Notes under the pieces: model-generated
What the model saw: the letters and a program-made list of their open reading frames with translations, nothing else
What the model was told of the DNA's origin: nothing
Database searches by the model: none
Shown: in pieces, positions 17,921 to 26,014 of the stretch
How the letters are laid out: each line of letters opens with the position of its first letter
How positions within the stretch are numbered: position 1 is the stretch's first letter
Translations under genes and position numbers: made by a program
Assembly: GCA_910575245.1 (NCBI GenBank)
Contig: CAJTEN010000001.1
Span: 495,507-559,506 of the forward strand
Length of the DNA stretch: 64,000 nt
Source of the DNA: Clostridia bacterium
GTDB lineage: Bacteria > Bacillota > Clostridia > Lachnospirales > Lachnospiraceae
Direction of reading: 5' to 3'

Positions 17921-18379
17921 ATGGCGGCTATAGGATATACGCTTCTTGCGGTGGCGATCTTCATACTGGATCTGTTTATCAAAAACCATATCGAGAATAC
18001 GAGGACAGAGGGGGAGGAGGAAGCTGTCCTGGGCGGCCGTTTGCTGATCAGGCGTTACCATAATAAGGGAGCCTTTCTCAATGCGGGGGAGCGCAGGCGC
18101 GGCCTTGTGGCGGTGCTGTCGGTGGCGCTTACGCTGTGCGTGACGGTCCTGTTCCTTCTGACCTTTACCTGTAAGGGCAGCCGTCTGCTGAAGGCAGGGC
18201 TGGCGTTTTTGCTGGGCGGCGCCTACAGTAATACCTATGACCGTCTGATGCGGAAGTATGTAGTGGATTATGTAAGCTTTCCGGTGAAAAACAAAAAAAT
18301 CAGAAATATTGTATTCAACATTTCTGATTTCTGTATTGCTGTCGGCGCGCTTCTGATGGTGCTGGGAAGCGCCGGGTAG
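17921..18379 (+). CDS. Signal peptidase II-like protein
   Basis: LspA removes the signal peptide of lipoproteins after lipidation. This 152-residue protein has four predicted membrane helices and the family motifs: NKGAFLN, GGAYSNTYDRL, VVDYVSF and VFNISDF. The catalytic aspartate pair would be Asp116 (VVDY) and Asp136 (ISD). AAGGAG lies seven bases upstream of the ATG. It is somewhat divergent from main LspA proteins, so it could be a second copy in this genome. It converges with the carbamate kinase gene 22 bases away, with no clear terminator between. Confidence 0.85.
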   Translation: MAAIGYTLLAVAIFILDLFIKNHIENTRTEGEEEAVLGGRLLIRRYHNKGAFLNAGERRRGLVAVLSVALTLCVTVLFLLTFTCKGSRLLKAGLAFLLGGAYSNTYDRLMRKYVVDYVSFPVKNKKIRNIVFNISDFCIAVGALLMVLGSAG

Positions 18380-18401
18380 AGCGTATGTTTCCTGGATCGG
18401 C

Positions 18402-19337
18402 TTATGCTGTAATAACGGTGCCGTTCTTACCTTTCAGGGCATCTGAGACAGTGCCGATGGAAGTGATCAGGACACGGCCGGAAGGGTTTCTTTCCAGATA
18501 GGAGACAGACGCTTCAATCTTCGGGAGCATGGTGCCTTCCTCAAACTGTCCCTGCGCTGTTAATTCCCCGGCCATAGAAACGGTCATGGTGTGCAGCGGC
18601 TCTTCTTCCGGGGTACCGAAATTCCTGTAGACACAAGGAACACTGGTGAGGATGATCAGTTCATCTGCCTGCAGGTCACATGCCAGTTTGCCGGCGATGG
18701 CATCCTTCTCAATAACGGCAGAGGCGCCCTTTAAGGCATGACTCTGTTCGATGACAGGAATACCGCCTCCTCCGCAGGCGATCACCACCTGTCCGGCATC
18801 CGAGAGTGTGCGGATGGCATCGATCTCCACAATATCAATAGGTTTGGGAGCAGCCACCACGCGTCGGAAACCTTTGCCGGGCTTCTCTTTCACATAATTG
18901 CCCTTCTTGACTTCAATGTCGGCATCCTCTGCGGACATATAGCGCCCGATGGCTTTGGTCGGTTCATAGAATGCTTCGTCGTAGGGATCCACGGTCACCT
19001 GTGTCAAGACCGTGCTGACAGGCTTGGAGATGCCGCGTCCGAGCAGTTCCGCGCGCAGGGCATTCTGAATGTCATATCCCACATATCCCTGGCTCATGGC
19101 AGAACAGACACACATGGGTGCGGGGGTGTAATCCGTATAGACACGGCGCAGCTCTGTCATAGCCTTGTGGATCATGCTGACCTGGGGGCCGTTGCTGTGT
19201 GTGATGGTGAGCTGATAACCGGCTTCCACCAGATCGGCCAGAGCCCTGGCGGTGATCTTTACGGCATCCCATTGTTCTGTTGTTGTATATCCGAGAGACT
19301 CGTGTCCGAGTGAGACTACTGCTTTCTTCCTGGTCAT
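18402..19337 (-). CDS. arcC: Carbamate kinase
   Basis: Transfers phosphate between carbamoyl phosphate and ADP, giving ATP from arginine or purine (allantoin-type) breakdown. The 311-residue chain has the amino-acid kinase fold with THSNGPQVS, APMCVCSAMSQGYVGYD, TQVTVDPYDEAF, IACGGGGIPV, VIEKD and MLPKIEA. The N-terminal motif reads SLGHESLG instead of ALGGNAL; I recall similar LGH forms in clostridial homologues, so this is probably normal for the subgroup. The start is the ATG at 19337, with GGAGG five bases upstream. No arginine deiminase gene is nearby, so its pathway here is uncertain. Confidence 0.93.
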   Translation of the reverse strand: MTRKKAVVSLGHESLGYTTTEQWDAVKITARALADLVEAGYQLTITHSNGPQVSMIHKAMTELRRVYTDYTPAPMCVCSAMSQGYVGYDIQNALRAELLGRGISKPVSTVLTQVTVDPYDEAFYEPTKAIGRYMSAEDADIEVKKGNYVKEKPGKGFRRVVAAPKPIDIVEIDAIRTLSDAGQVVIACGGGGIPVIEQSHALKGASAVIEKDAIAGKLACDLQADELIILTSVPCVYRNFGTPEEEPLHTMTVSMAGELTAQGQFEEGTMLPKIEASVSYLERNPSGRVLITSIGTVSDALKGKNGTVITA

Positions 19338-19425
19338 AATATCCTCCGTTTCCATACATCCATAGAGCTGTCCATATCGCGGCCTGAGAATGTAACATCA
19401 ATATTCTTCAGTATATCAAAAAGCC

Positions 19426-19458
19426 CATGATTTGTATAGAATGTAAATGCAAATCATG
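19426..19458. promoter_or_regulatory. Inverted repeat upstream of carbamate kinase
   Basis: CATGATTTG (19426-19434) and CAAATCATG (19450-19458) form a perfect 9-base inverted repeat between the regulator gene and the carbamate kinase. GCAAATCATGTA from its right arm recurs at 20748-20759, before the sugar kinase gene. It could be an operator for the neighbouring regulator. Confidence 0.35.
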
Positions 19459-19464
19459 TACTGC

Positions 19465-19501
19465 AGTGTAACAGGGAAGCCTGCGGATTCCCTGCTACAC
19501 T
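19465..19501 (-). terminator. Hairpin at the 3' end of the LacI-type regulator gene
   Basis: AGTGTA pairs with TACACT and CAGGGAA with TTCCCTG, forming a long stem that overlaps the regulator's stop codon. The T-tract is weak on the minus strand, so termination efficiency is uncertain. Confidence 0.5.
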
Positions 19502-20516
19502 ACAGATTTTCTCTGATACGGATATCTATGTCTACATAATCGTTCTCCAGGGCCGGCCTCTCTCCGGTGGTGAGATAAGTAAAGAGGAGCGAGAGAGGCT
19601 TGGATCCCTGCAGAAAAGGCTGCTGGCAGATCGTGGCAGAGATCAGGCCGTTCTCGATAAATTCACGGGTGGTACTGACCATATCATAAGTAATGACGGT
19701 GATATCCTGATGGCGTCCGGAATCCATGACGGCACGGCAGCCGCCGTAGACGCCGCCTGCGGTGAAATACAGCGCGTTGATTTCGGGATGTCTGTGAAGC
19801 ATAGCGGCAGTTAACCCATAGCTCTGCGTTTCATCATCGCTGTTATTGATAGTCTCCACGATCTGTATGCCGCCATAGGACTTGATCACATGGCGGAAAC
19901 CGGCAATCCGCTCGGTATGGCATAATACGTTTTGGGAGCCGGATATGATGCCCACAAGTACCTCTCCGCTGGTCATCAGATGCATCAGCCCGCCTGCGGT
20001 CTCGCCGGAGCGGTAGAAGTGGCTGCCTACATAGGCCATTCGCCTGGAGTTCTCAATATCGGTATTTAAGGTCACTACCGGGATGCCCAGTGAGTGAAGC
20101 TCGTCTATCTTCTCCCGGACGGCCTTGTCATTGTACGGAGAGATGGCCAGCCCGTTGATGCCTTCGGCAAGAAGCCCGTCGATGGCATGCAGCTGCTTTC
20201 TGAGATCGTATTCGGTCTGCCTGATCAGGACGGAACAATTATAGCCGTTCAGCTCGGCAGCTTTGTCGTGGACACCTGCCAGAATATCATCGTAGAAGAC
20301 AGTTCCTTTCCCCAGTAAAACAACACCCAGCTTCAGATTTTTCTTCTGGGCGGCCAGAACGATGCCGGCTTTGTTGGGTTTATAATCGAGGGCCTGCACA
20401 ATTTCGAGTATTTTCTGTTCTGTCTGTGGGCTGACGGAACCGCGGTGGTTCAGCACGCGGTCTACCGTGCCGCGGGATACACCCGCGAGATCAGCGATTT
20501 CTTTGAGGGTTGCCAT
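19500..20516 (-). CDS. LacI-family transcriptional regulator
   Basis: A 338-residue DNA-binding regulator. The N-terminal helix-turn-helix and hinge read ATLKEIADLAGVSRGTVDRV and KPNKAG. A periplasmic-binding-protein-like ligand domain follows (~60-335). The start is ATG 20516, with AAGGAG seven bases upstream; the frame is open further back but lacks a better site. It is transcribed away from the sugar kinase-DUF4867-isomerase operon, so it is the natural candidate repressor of that operon, probably responding to the sugar or its phosphate. A 14-bp palindrome lies in the shared intergenic region. Confidence 0.92.
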   Translation of the reverse strand: MATLKEIADLAGVSRGTVDRVLNHRGSVSPQTEQKILEIVQALDYKPNKAGIVLAAQKKNLKLGVVLLGKGTVFYDDILAGVHDKAAELNGYNCSVLIRQTEYDLRKQLHAIDGLLAEGINGLAISPYNDKAVREKIDELHSLGIPVVTLNTDIENSRRMAYVGSHFYRSGETAGGLMHLMTSGEVLVGIISGSQNVLCHTERIAGFRHVIKSYGGIQIVETINNSDDETQSYGLTAAMLHRHPEINALYFTAGGVYGGCRAVMDSGRHQDITVITYDMVSTTREFIENGLISATICQQPFLQGSKPLSLLFTYLTTGERPALENDYVDIDIRIRENL

Positions 20517-20552
20517 GACGGGACTCCTTTCCGGATGCGATAATACGGATAA

Positions 20553-20581
20553 AGCGTAGCATAACGGGACAGGCAAGTCAA
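20553..20581 (-). promoter_or_regulatory. Candidate promoter of the LacI-type regulator
   Basis: On the minus strand TTGACT, a 17-base spacer and TACGCT lie just upstream of the regulator start. The -10 box is weak. Confidence 0.4.
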
Positions 20582-20655
20582 TTCTATTACGAAAGACGAA
20601 ATAGACAATGAAAGGGAAGAGTTTTTGTGGATATTCCCGAATTTATATTAGGGGC

Positions 20656-20684
20656 TTGCTTTTCTTACTGACAAAGATTATCAT
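20656..20684 (+). promoter_or_regulatory. Candidate promoter of the sugar operon
   Basis: TTGCTT, a 17-base spacer and TATCAT. Transcription would start near 20691, just before the palindromic operator at 20699, an arrangement suited to repression. Confidence 0.5.
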
Positions 20685-20698
20685 GAAAGCAACAGGAA

Positions 20699-20712
20699 CG
20701 TGCACGTGCACG
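20699..20712. promoter_or_regulatory. Palindromic operator candidate for the LacI-type regulator
   Basis: CGTGCACGTGCACG is a perfect 14-base palindrome with a central CG, like many LacI-family operators. It lies between the divergent regulator and sugar kinase genes, just after the predicted transcription start of the latter. Confidence 0.65.
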
Positions 20713-20782
20713 GTGGATGAGTCATAGATAGAACGCGCTGTGCGCAGGCAAATCATGTAGACGGTAGAAATGGAGGGTTACC

Positions 20783-22258
20783 ATGCTGTATATTGGTGTA
20801 GATTTAGGAACCAGCGCCGTGAAGCTTCTGTTGATGGAAGGAAGCGGTAAGATTGTGAATATCGTATCGAAAGAATATCCTTTATTCTTTCCTCATCCGG
20901 GATGGTCGGAGCAGAGACCGGAGGACTGGTATGAACAGAGTATGGAGGGAATCAAAGAACTGACCGCCGATGTGGACAAGAGCCAGATCGCCGGTATCAG
21001 CTTCGGAGGGCAGATGCACGGCCTTGTGATTCTGGACGAGAAGGACCAGGTGATCAGGCCGGCGATTCTCTGGAATGACGGAAGAACCGCGGAAGAATGT
21101 GATTATCTGAATAACGTGATCGGTAAAGATAAGCTGTCTGCCTGCACGGCGAATATCTCCTTCACCGGATTCACCGCACCGAAGGTATTGTGGGTGAAGA
21201 ATAAGGAGCCGGAGAACTTTGCAAGGATCAGGAAGATCATGCTTCCGAAGGACTACATCGCGTACAAACTCACCGGCGTTCACTGCACCGATGTATCGGA
21301 CGCCTCCGGCATGCTGCTGTTTGATGTCAAGAACCGCTGTTGGTCTAAGGAAATGTGCGAGATCTGCGGCGTGAAGGAAGAGCAGCTTGCTAAGATTTAC
21401 GAGAGCTATGAGGTAGTCGGAACCGTACTGCCTGAGATTGCAAAGGAACTGGGAATTCCTGCATCCGTTAAGGTGGCGGCAGGCGGCGGCGACAATGCGG
21501 CGGCAGCGGTCGGAACCGGTACGGTGGGAGACGGCATGTGTAATATCTCCTTAGGAACCAGCGGGACAATCTTTATTTCCTCTGACAAGTTCGGGGTAGA
21601 TAAGTATAATGCACTGCATGCATTTGCCCACGCGGACGGTCATTATCATTTGATGGGATGTATGCTGAGTGCGGCTTCCTGTAATAAGTGGTGGATGGAC
21701 GATATCGTAGGCACTACGGATTACGCTGCGCAGCAGAAGGAGATAACCGATGATAAGCTGGGAGAGAATCATGTCTATTTCCTGCCTTATCTGATGGGAG
21801 AGCGGTCCCCGCATAACAATCCCAATGCCAGAGGTACTTTCATCGGTATGACGATGGATACCACCAGAGCGGATATGACACAGGCTGTTTTGGAGGGAGT
21901 GGCTTTTGCCCTGCGTGACTCTCTGGAAGTGGCGAAATCCCTGGGCATTAAGATTGAGAGAACGAAGATCTGCGGCGGCGGCGCCAAGAGTCCGTTGTGG
22001 AAGAAGATGATCGCCAACATTATGAACCTGAAAGTGGACGTGATCGAGAGTGAAGAGGGTCCCGGAATGGGCGGCGCCATGCTGGCGGCAGTTGCCTGCG
22101 GCGAGTATGGGAGTGTGGAGGAAGCGGCGGCCAGGATCGTCAAGGTAGTGGATACGGTGGAGCCGGAAGATGCGCTGGTGGAGAAGTATGAGGCGCGGTA
22201 TCAGCAGTTTAAGCAGATTTATCCGGCGTGCAAGGAGTTGTTTGATAAGATCCTTTAG
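20783..22258 (+). CDS. xylB: Xylulokinase-type FGGY sugar kinase
   Basis: Phosphorylates a ketose, classically D-xylulose to xylulose-5-phosphate, feeding the pentose phosphate pathway. The 491-residue protein starts MLYIGVDLGTSAVK (phosphate-1 loop). It has SFGGQMHGLV and ILWNDGRT in the sugar site and CGGGAKSPLW in the ATP domain. GGAGG lies six bases before the ATG. It is the first gene of an operon with a DUF4867 protein and an L-fucose/L-arabinose-type isomerase, behind a candidate operator. The isomerase suggests the true substrate might be a ketose other than xylulose, for example ribulose or fuculose. Confidence 0.92.
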   Translation: MLYIGVDLGTSAVKLLLMEGSGKIVNIVSKEYPLFFPHPGWSEQRPEDWYEQSMEGIKELTADVDKSQIAGISFGGQMHGLVILDEKDQVIRPAILWNDGRTAEECDYLNNVIGKDKLSACTANISFTGFTAPKVLWVKNKEPENFARIRKIMLPKDYIAYKLTGVHCTDVSDASGMLLFDVKNRCWSKEMCEICGVKEEQLAKIYESYEVVGTVLPEIAKELGIPASVKVAAGGGDNAAAAVGTGTVGDGMCNISLGTSGTIFISSDKFGVDKYNALHAFAHADGHYHLMGCMLSAASCNKWWMDDIVGTTDYAAQQKEITDDKLGENHVYFLPYLMGERSPHNNPNARGTFIGMTMDTTRADMTQAVLEGVAFALRDSLEVAKSLGIKIERTKICGGGAKSPLWKKMIANIMNLKVDVIESEEGPGMGGAMLAAVACGEYGSVEEAAARIVKVVDTVEPEDALVEKYEARYQQFKQIYPACKELFDKIL

Positions 22259-22359
22259 ATTTGGCTTTCTCCTTTCAGGCAGTGAAGCAAGAGCAATGGT
22301 AGCTGACGGGGAAATGATAGGTAAAAAGACAAAAGTGACAGAAGAAAGAAGGGATATCA

Positions 22360-22980
22360 ATGGAGATTAAAAAGATTACAGATGAAGCCTTCCGCAAATA
22401 CGGAAGAGTGGTACAGGGGTATGATTTTGCTTCTCTTGTGGAAGCATTGAAGAAGACGCCGGATTATGACGGGGTAGCTTATGAGCCGTCAGTACCGGAA
22501 CTGGAAGCGACGGATACGGCGGTACAGCTCCGGAAGAAGACCTTCGGTGAACTGCCGGTTCAGGTGGGGTATTGCAACGGCGTTAACTATAAGCTGAATG
22601 CGGTTGAGTATCACAGAAGTTCCGAAATCAACGTGGCAGGCACGGATGCGGTCCTGATTCTTGGAATGCAGCAGGATATCAGGGATGATTTCACATATGA
22701 TACGTCTAAGATGGAAGCTTTTCTGGTACCGGAGGGAACAGCGGTGGAGATTTATGCAACCACACTGCATTACGCACCCTGCAGCGCCGGAGACGGACAG
22801 TTTAAGGTGGGAATCGTACTGCCAGCAGGCACGAATTATCCGCTGGAAGAGGCGCATGAGGATTGGGAGGACGCATTGATCACCGCTAAGAATAAATGGC
22901 TGATCGGCCATGCGGAGGGCGGACTGGATGCGGGTGCGCATATCGGCCTGGCCGGAAAGAATCTGGATATCAGAGAATAA
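22360..22980 (+). CDS. DUF4867 family protein
   Basis: A 206-residue soluble protein that I assign to DUF4867 from overall resemblance; no catalytic function is established. It has no signal peptide or membrane helix. The middle contains EYHRSSEINVAGTDAVLIL and FLVPEGTAVEIYATTLHYAP, with spaced His and Glu residues, reminiscent of a cupin barrel. It lies 101 bases after the kinase and 62 before the isomerase. Cupin folds include sugar isomerases and mutarotase-like enzymes, so a role in handling the same sugar is a reasonable inference but unproved. Confidence 0.75.
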   Translation: MEIKKITDEAFRKYGRVVQGYDFASLVEALKKTPDYDGVAYEPSVPELEATDTAVQLRKKTFGELPVQVGYCNGVNYKLNAVEYHRSSEINVAGTDAVLILGMQQDIRDDFTYDTSKMEAFLVPEGTAVEIYATTLHYAPCSAGDGQFKVGIVLPAGTNYPLEEAHEDWEDALITAKNKWLIGHAEGGLDAGAHIGLAGKNLDIRE

Positions 22981-23042
22981 AAGGAGATAATCATCTTTTA
23001 TGCTAATAAACCGGTAGAACCGGTAAAAGGAGGATAAATACT

Positions 23043-24527
23043 ATGAACAATTTACCGAAAGTAAAAATTGGTATTGTGGCTGTAAGCCGTGACTGTTTTC
23101 CGGCATCGCTTGCAGTGAACAGAAGAGAAGCCCTGGTGAAAGCTTATCAGGCGAAGTATGATGGGGCGGATATCTACGAGTGTCCTGTCTGCATCATTGA
23201 GAGCGAGATTGACATGGTGAATGCCCTGAAGGATATCAGGGAGAACGGCTGTAATGCGCTCTGTGTATATCTGGGCAACTTCGGTCCGGAGATTTCCGAG
23301 ACGCTGCTTGCGAAACATTTCGAAGGCCCGAAGATGTTCGTGGCTGCCGCTGAGGAATCCCAGAATGACCTGATCCAGGGACGCGGCGATGCCTACTGTG
23401 GTATGCTGAATGCAAGCTATAATCTGAAGCTGCGCAATGTGAAGGCATATATTCCGGAGTATCCTGTAGGGGATGCGGAGGACTGCGCAGACATGATCCA
23501 TGAGTTTATTCCGATCGCTCGGGCAATCGTTGGATTATCCAGCTTAAAGATTATTTCCTTCGGTCCCAGACCGCTTAATTTCCTGGCTTGTAATGCACCC
23601 ATCAAACAGCTGTATAACCTGGGTGTTGAGATTGAGGAGAACTCTGAGCTTGATCTGTTCGAAGCATTCAACAAGCATGCGGATGACCCTCGTATTCCGG
23701 ATGTCGTAAAGGATATGGAAGAAGAACTGGGCGACGGCAATAACAAGCCGACGATCCTGCCGAAGCTGGCACAGTATGAGCTGACACTGCTTGACTGGAT
23801 CGAAGAGCACAAGGGATATCGTGAGTATGTGGCAATCGCTGGCAAATGCTGGCCTGCTTTCCAGACGCAGTTCGGATTTGTTCCCTGCTATGTAAACAGC
23901 CGCCTGACAGGAAGAGGGATTCCGGTATCCTGTGAAGTAGATATTTACGGATGCTTGAGCGAGTTTATCGGTACGGCAGTCAGTGATGATATCGTAACCC
24001 TGTTAGACATCAACAATTCCGTTCCGAAGGATATGTATAAAGAGTCCATCGAAGGAAAATTCGATTATAAGTTTACGGATACCTTTATGGGATTCCACTG
24101 CGGCAATACCTGCTCCAAGAAGCTGTCCAAGTGCAGCATGGAGTACCAGATGATCATGGCAAGAACACTTCCGGAAGAAGTGACACAGGGTACTCTGGAA
24201 GGCGATATCGCACCCGGCAATATCACATTCTACCGTCTGCAGAGTACAGCGGATAATATCCTGCGGGCATATGTGGCAGAGGGCGAGATCCTTCCCGTAG
24301 CTAGCAAGTCTTTCGGTGGTATCGGAGTATTCGCTATTCCGGAGATGGGAAGATTCTATCGTCATGTGCTGATTGAGAAGAATTATCCTCATCACGGTGC
24401 GGTTGCTTTCGGTCATTTCGGCAAGGCTTTGTTCGAGGTATTTAAATATATCGGAGTGGATGTAAGCGAGATCGGTTACAATCAGCCGAAGAGTCTGCCG
24501 TATCCGACGGAGAATCCTTTCGCATAA
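23043..24527 (+). CDS. L-fucose/L-arabinose isomerase family protein
   Basis: A 494-residue aldose-ketose isomerase of the FucI/AraA superfamily. These are Mn-dependent cytosolic enzymes converting aldoses such as L-fucose, D-arabinose or L-arabinose to the ketose. Visible features include VAVSRDCFPASLAVNRRE at the N-terminus, a catalytic-type CEVDIYG segment, and HHGAVAFGHFGKAL near the end, which supplies histidines. AGGAGG lies nine bases upstream of the ATG. With the kinase it forms an isomerise-then-phosphorylate route. No aldolase is present, so the phosphorylated product probably enters the pentose phosphate pathway. Confidence 0.85.
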   Translation: MNNLPKVKIGIVAVSRDCFPASLAVNRREALVKAYQAKYDGADIYECPVCIIESEIDMVNALKDIRENGCNALCVYLGNFGPEISETLLAKHFEGPKMFVAAAEESQNDLIQGRGDAYCGMLNASYNLKLRNVKAYIPEYPVGDAEDCADMIHEFIPIARAIVGLSSLKIISFGPRPLNFLACNAPIKQLYNLGVEIEENSELDLFEAFNKHADDPRIPDVVKDMEEELGDGNNKPTILPKLAQYELTLLDWIEEHKGYREYVAIAGKCWPAFQTQFGFVPCYVNSRLTGRGIPVSCEVDIYGCLSEFIGTAVSDDIVTLLDINNSVPKDMYKESIEGKFDYKFTDTFMGFHCGNTCSKKLSKCSMEYQMIMARTLPEEVTQGTLEGDIAPGNITFYRLQSTADNILRAYVAEGEILPVASKSFGGIGVFAIPEMGRFYRHVLIEKNYPHHGAVAFGHFGKALFEVFKYIGVDVSEIGYNQPKSLPYPTENPFA

Positions 24528-24544
24528 ATAGTTTTCAAGTAAAT

Positions 24545-24584
24545 CAGGGTGGCCGGTGACTCATATGAGTCATCGGCCACCCTG
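24545..24584. terminator. Long terminator hairpin after the sugar operon
   Basis: A 40-base near-perfect palindrome (CAGGGTGGCCGGTGACTCAT with its complement, one G-T pair). It lies between convergent genes and could act in both directions. The U-tract is poor. Confidence 0.65.
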
Positions 24585-24612
24585 TTATGGATTATTTATT
24601 TTCCGGCAGTCC

Positions 24613-24627
24613 TTATTGTGGATTATA
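24613..24627 (-). repeat. 15-base match to the end of the 14327 fold-back element
   Basis: On the minus strand TATAATCCACAATAA is identical to 15 bases of the left end of the repeat at 14327. No second arm is evident. It may be a remnant or chance. Confidence 0.3.
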
Positions 24628-24639
24628 TAGTATCCAGAA

Positions 24640-25842
24640 TTACATTATGGTATCCAATGTTGAGCCGGCATTAAAAGCATTGTAACCGCCCTGGTTTGTA
24701 TAAGTCTTTCCTGCCAGCGTATTGCCCTGTGCGGCGTAGCGGTAGATCTGATTGATTCTGTCGGTCATCTTTTCTCCGAAAGAGTAGGCACCGCTGAACA
24801 GATCGCCTACATTACTCATATCGGAAGCTTTGAATTTCTCCTCGTCAATAGACATCGTCTTGTCGGAATTGACCGTGATGCCCATTTTGGAAAAGGCACT
24901 CTTGTTGCCGCTGATAAGCGTTTTCAAGTAATCAACCTGCTTTACCACGTTAGAGTTCTTGCTCTTAGCAGCGTCATTTACCAGTGTATTGTAATCCTTA
25001 ATCAGAGTAGAGAAAATATTATAGATGGAATCCTTGTTGCCGTTGTCGAAGGCCATGGCGCCCAGCTTCTCAACAGACTTGTAAAGTGCGCTCGCCGTCG
25101 TAGCGATATCCGTGTCGGAGACAGTCTTGTCATCCGTCTTGTTGCTCGTGGAAGCACTGCCCATGCTGCCGGCATATTTTGCCTTGGAAGAGGTAACGGA
25201 TTCGCCCTCGCCTGCCTTCCGGTAGATCTTGCTTGCCCTGTCGGCTGCCTTATCCGCGAAGGATCCAATGCCCTTGAACAGAGTAGATATCGTAGGAACA
25301 TTGGTAGCGCCGGTTTTCTCGTTTACTTTCTTGAATGTGTCCTCGTCAATTGATAAGGTGCGGTCCGCATTCATCGTGATGCCGATCTTGGCAAATAATT
25401 TGTAATTCTGATAAGTATAATCGTTCAATGCATCCGCCTGAGCCTGCACGGCGCTGTTCTTGCTCTTGGATGCGTTGGTCATCATGGAATTGTAATCCTT
25501 GACGAAGGCTGATACCTTGTCATATAATTCGTCGATGTTGTCTGCGCTGTAATCAAGCGCGTTCATGCCTGTAGCGGTCTCATAGAATTTCCTTGCCGCG
25601 CTGGCAGATGCTGCGTCTGTTTCCTTTGTCTTCGAGCTTTTTTTCGAAGAATCTGTCTCATCTTCCTCTTTCACTTTAGCATAATAAGATTTCATCATCT
25701 TACCATAGCTGCCGTTCTTAATAGAAGCATAATCGGATAATAAAGTTGCTCCGCCAATTTCGCCGGAACCGGATCCACTGCCCAGCAGAGCGGAATAAGT
25801 ATCGTTGAGACCAGAACTTAAACCATTTAAACCAATTCCCAT
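24640..25842 (-). CDS. FliD-like repeat protein of unknown function
   Basis: A 400-residue protein rich in Ser, Lys, Asp and Ala with no signal peptide. It contains two related halves (~90-230 and ~245-385). Each has a segment like GIT-x-N-x-D-x-T-x-SIDE followed by a stretch like LF-x-G-x-x-SF-x-x-K, then a helical ending. That pattern resembles the C-terminal part of flagellar hook cap FliD, where LGIT and a LDE-type segment precede LF. The start GIGLNGLSSG also resembles FliD starts. ATG 25842 is preceded by GGAGG at nine bases. A SigD-like promoter lies upstream. No other flagellar gene is in the window, so the link is an inference. Confidence 0.6.
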   Translation of the reverse strand: MGIGLNGLSSGLNDTYSALLGSGSGSGEIGGATLLSDYASIKNGSYGKMMKSYYAKVKEEDETDSSKKSSKTKETDAASASAARKFYETATGMNALDYSADNIDELYDKVSAFVKDYNSMMTNASKSKNSAVQAQADALNDYTYQNYKLFAKIGITMNADRTLSIDEDTFKKVNEKTGATNVPTISTLFKGIGSFADKAADRASKIYRKAGEGESVTSSKAKYAGSMGSASTSNKTDDKTVSDTDIATTASALYKSVEKLGAMAFDNGNKDSIYNIFSTLIKDYNTLVNDAAKSKNSNVVKQVDYLKTLISGNKSAFSKMGITVNSDKTMSIDEEKFKASDMSNVGDLFSGAYSFGEKMTDRINQIYRYAAQGNTLAGKTYTNQGGYNAFNAGSTLDTIM

Positions 25843-25912
25843 AGTAATCACCCTCCATGTCGTGTTATGAATTTGACTTCCTTGTCGTTTGATTAATACA
25901 CTTCTATATATT

Positions 25913-25939
25913 ATCTCGGCATTTCTATTGATTTATAAA
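25913..25939 (-). promoter_or_regulatory. SigD-like (flagellar sigma) promoter candidate
   Basis: On the minus strand TTTA, 15 bases, then GCCGAGAT. The SigD/sigma-28 consensus is TAAA-N15-GCCGATAT. The match is good at the -10 and one base off at two positions of the -35. It lies ~70 bases before the FliD-like gene. Confidence 0.45.
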
Positions 25940-26014
25940 GAGGATAATCTAAAATTCCATGTTCTTTCATAACATTTTTACAGATGTTCACAACATTTTT
26001 ATATGTAAAACCCG

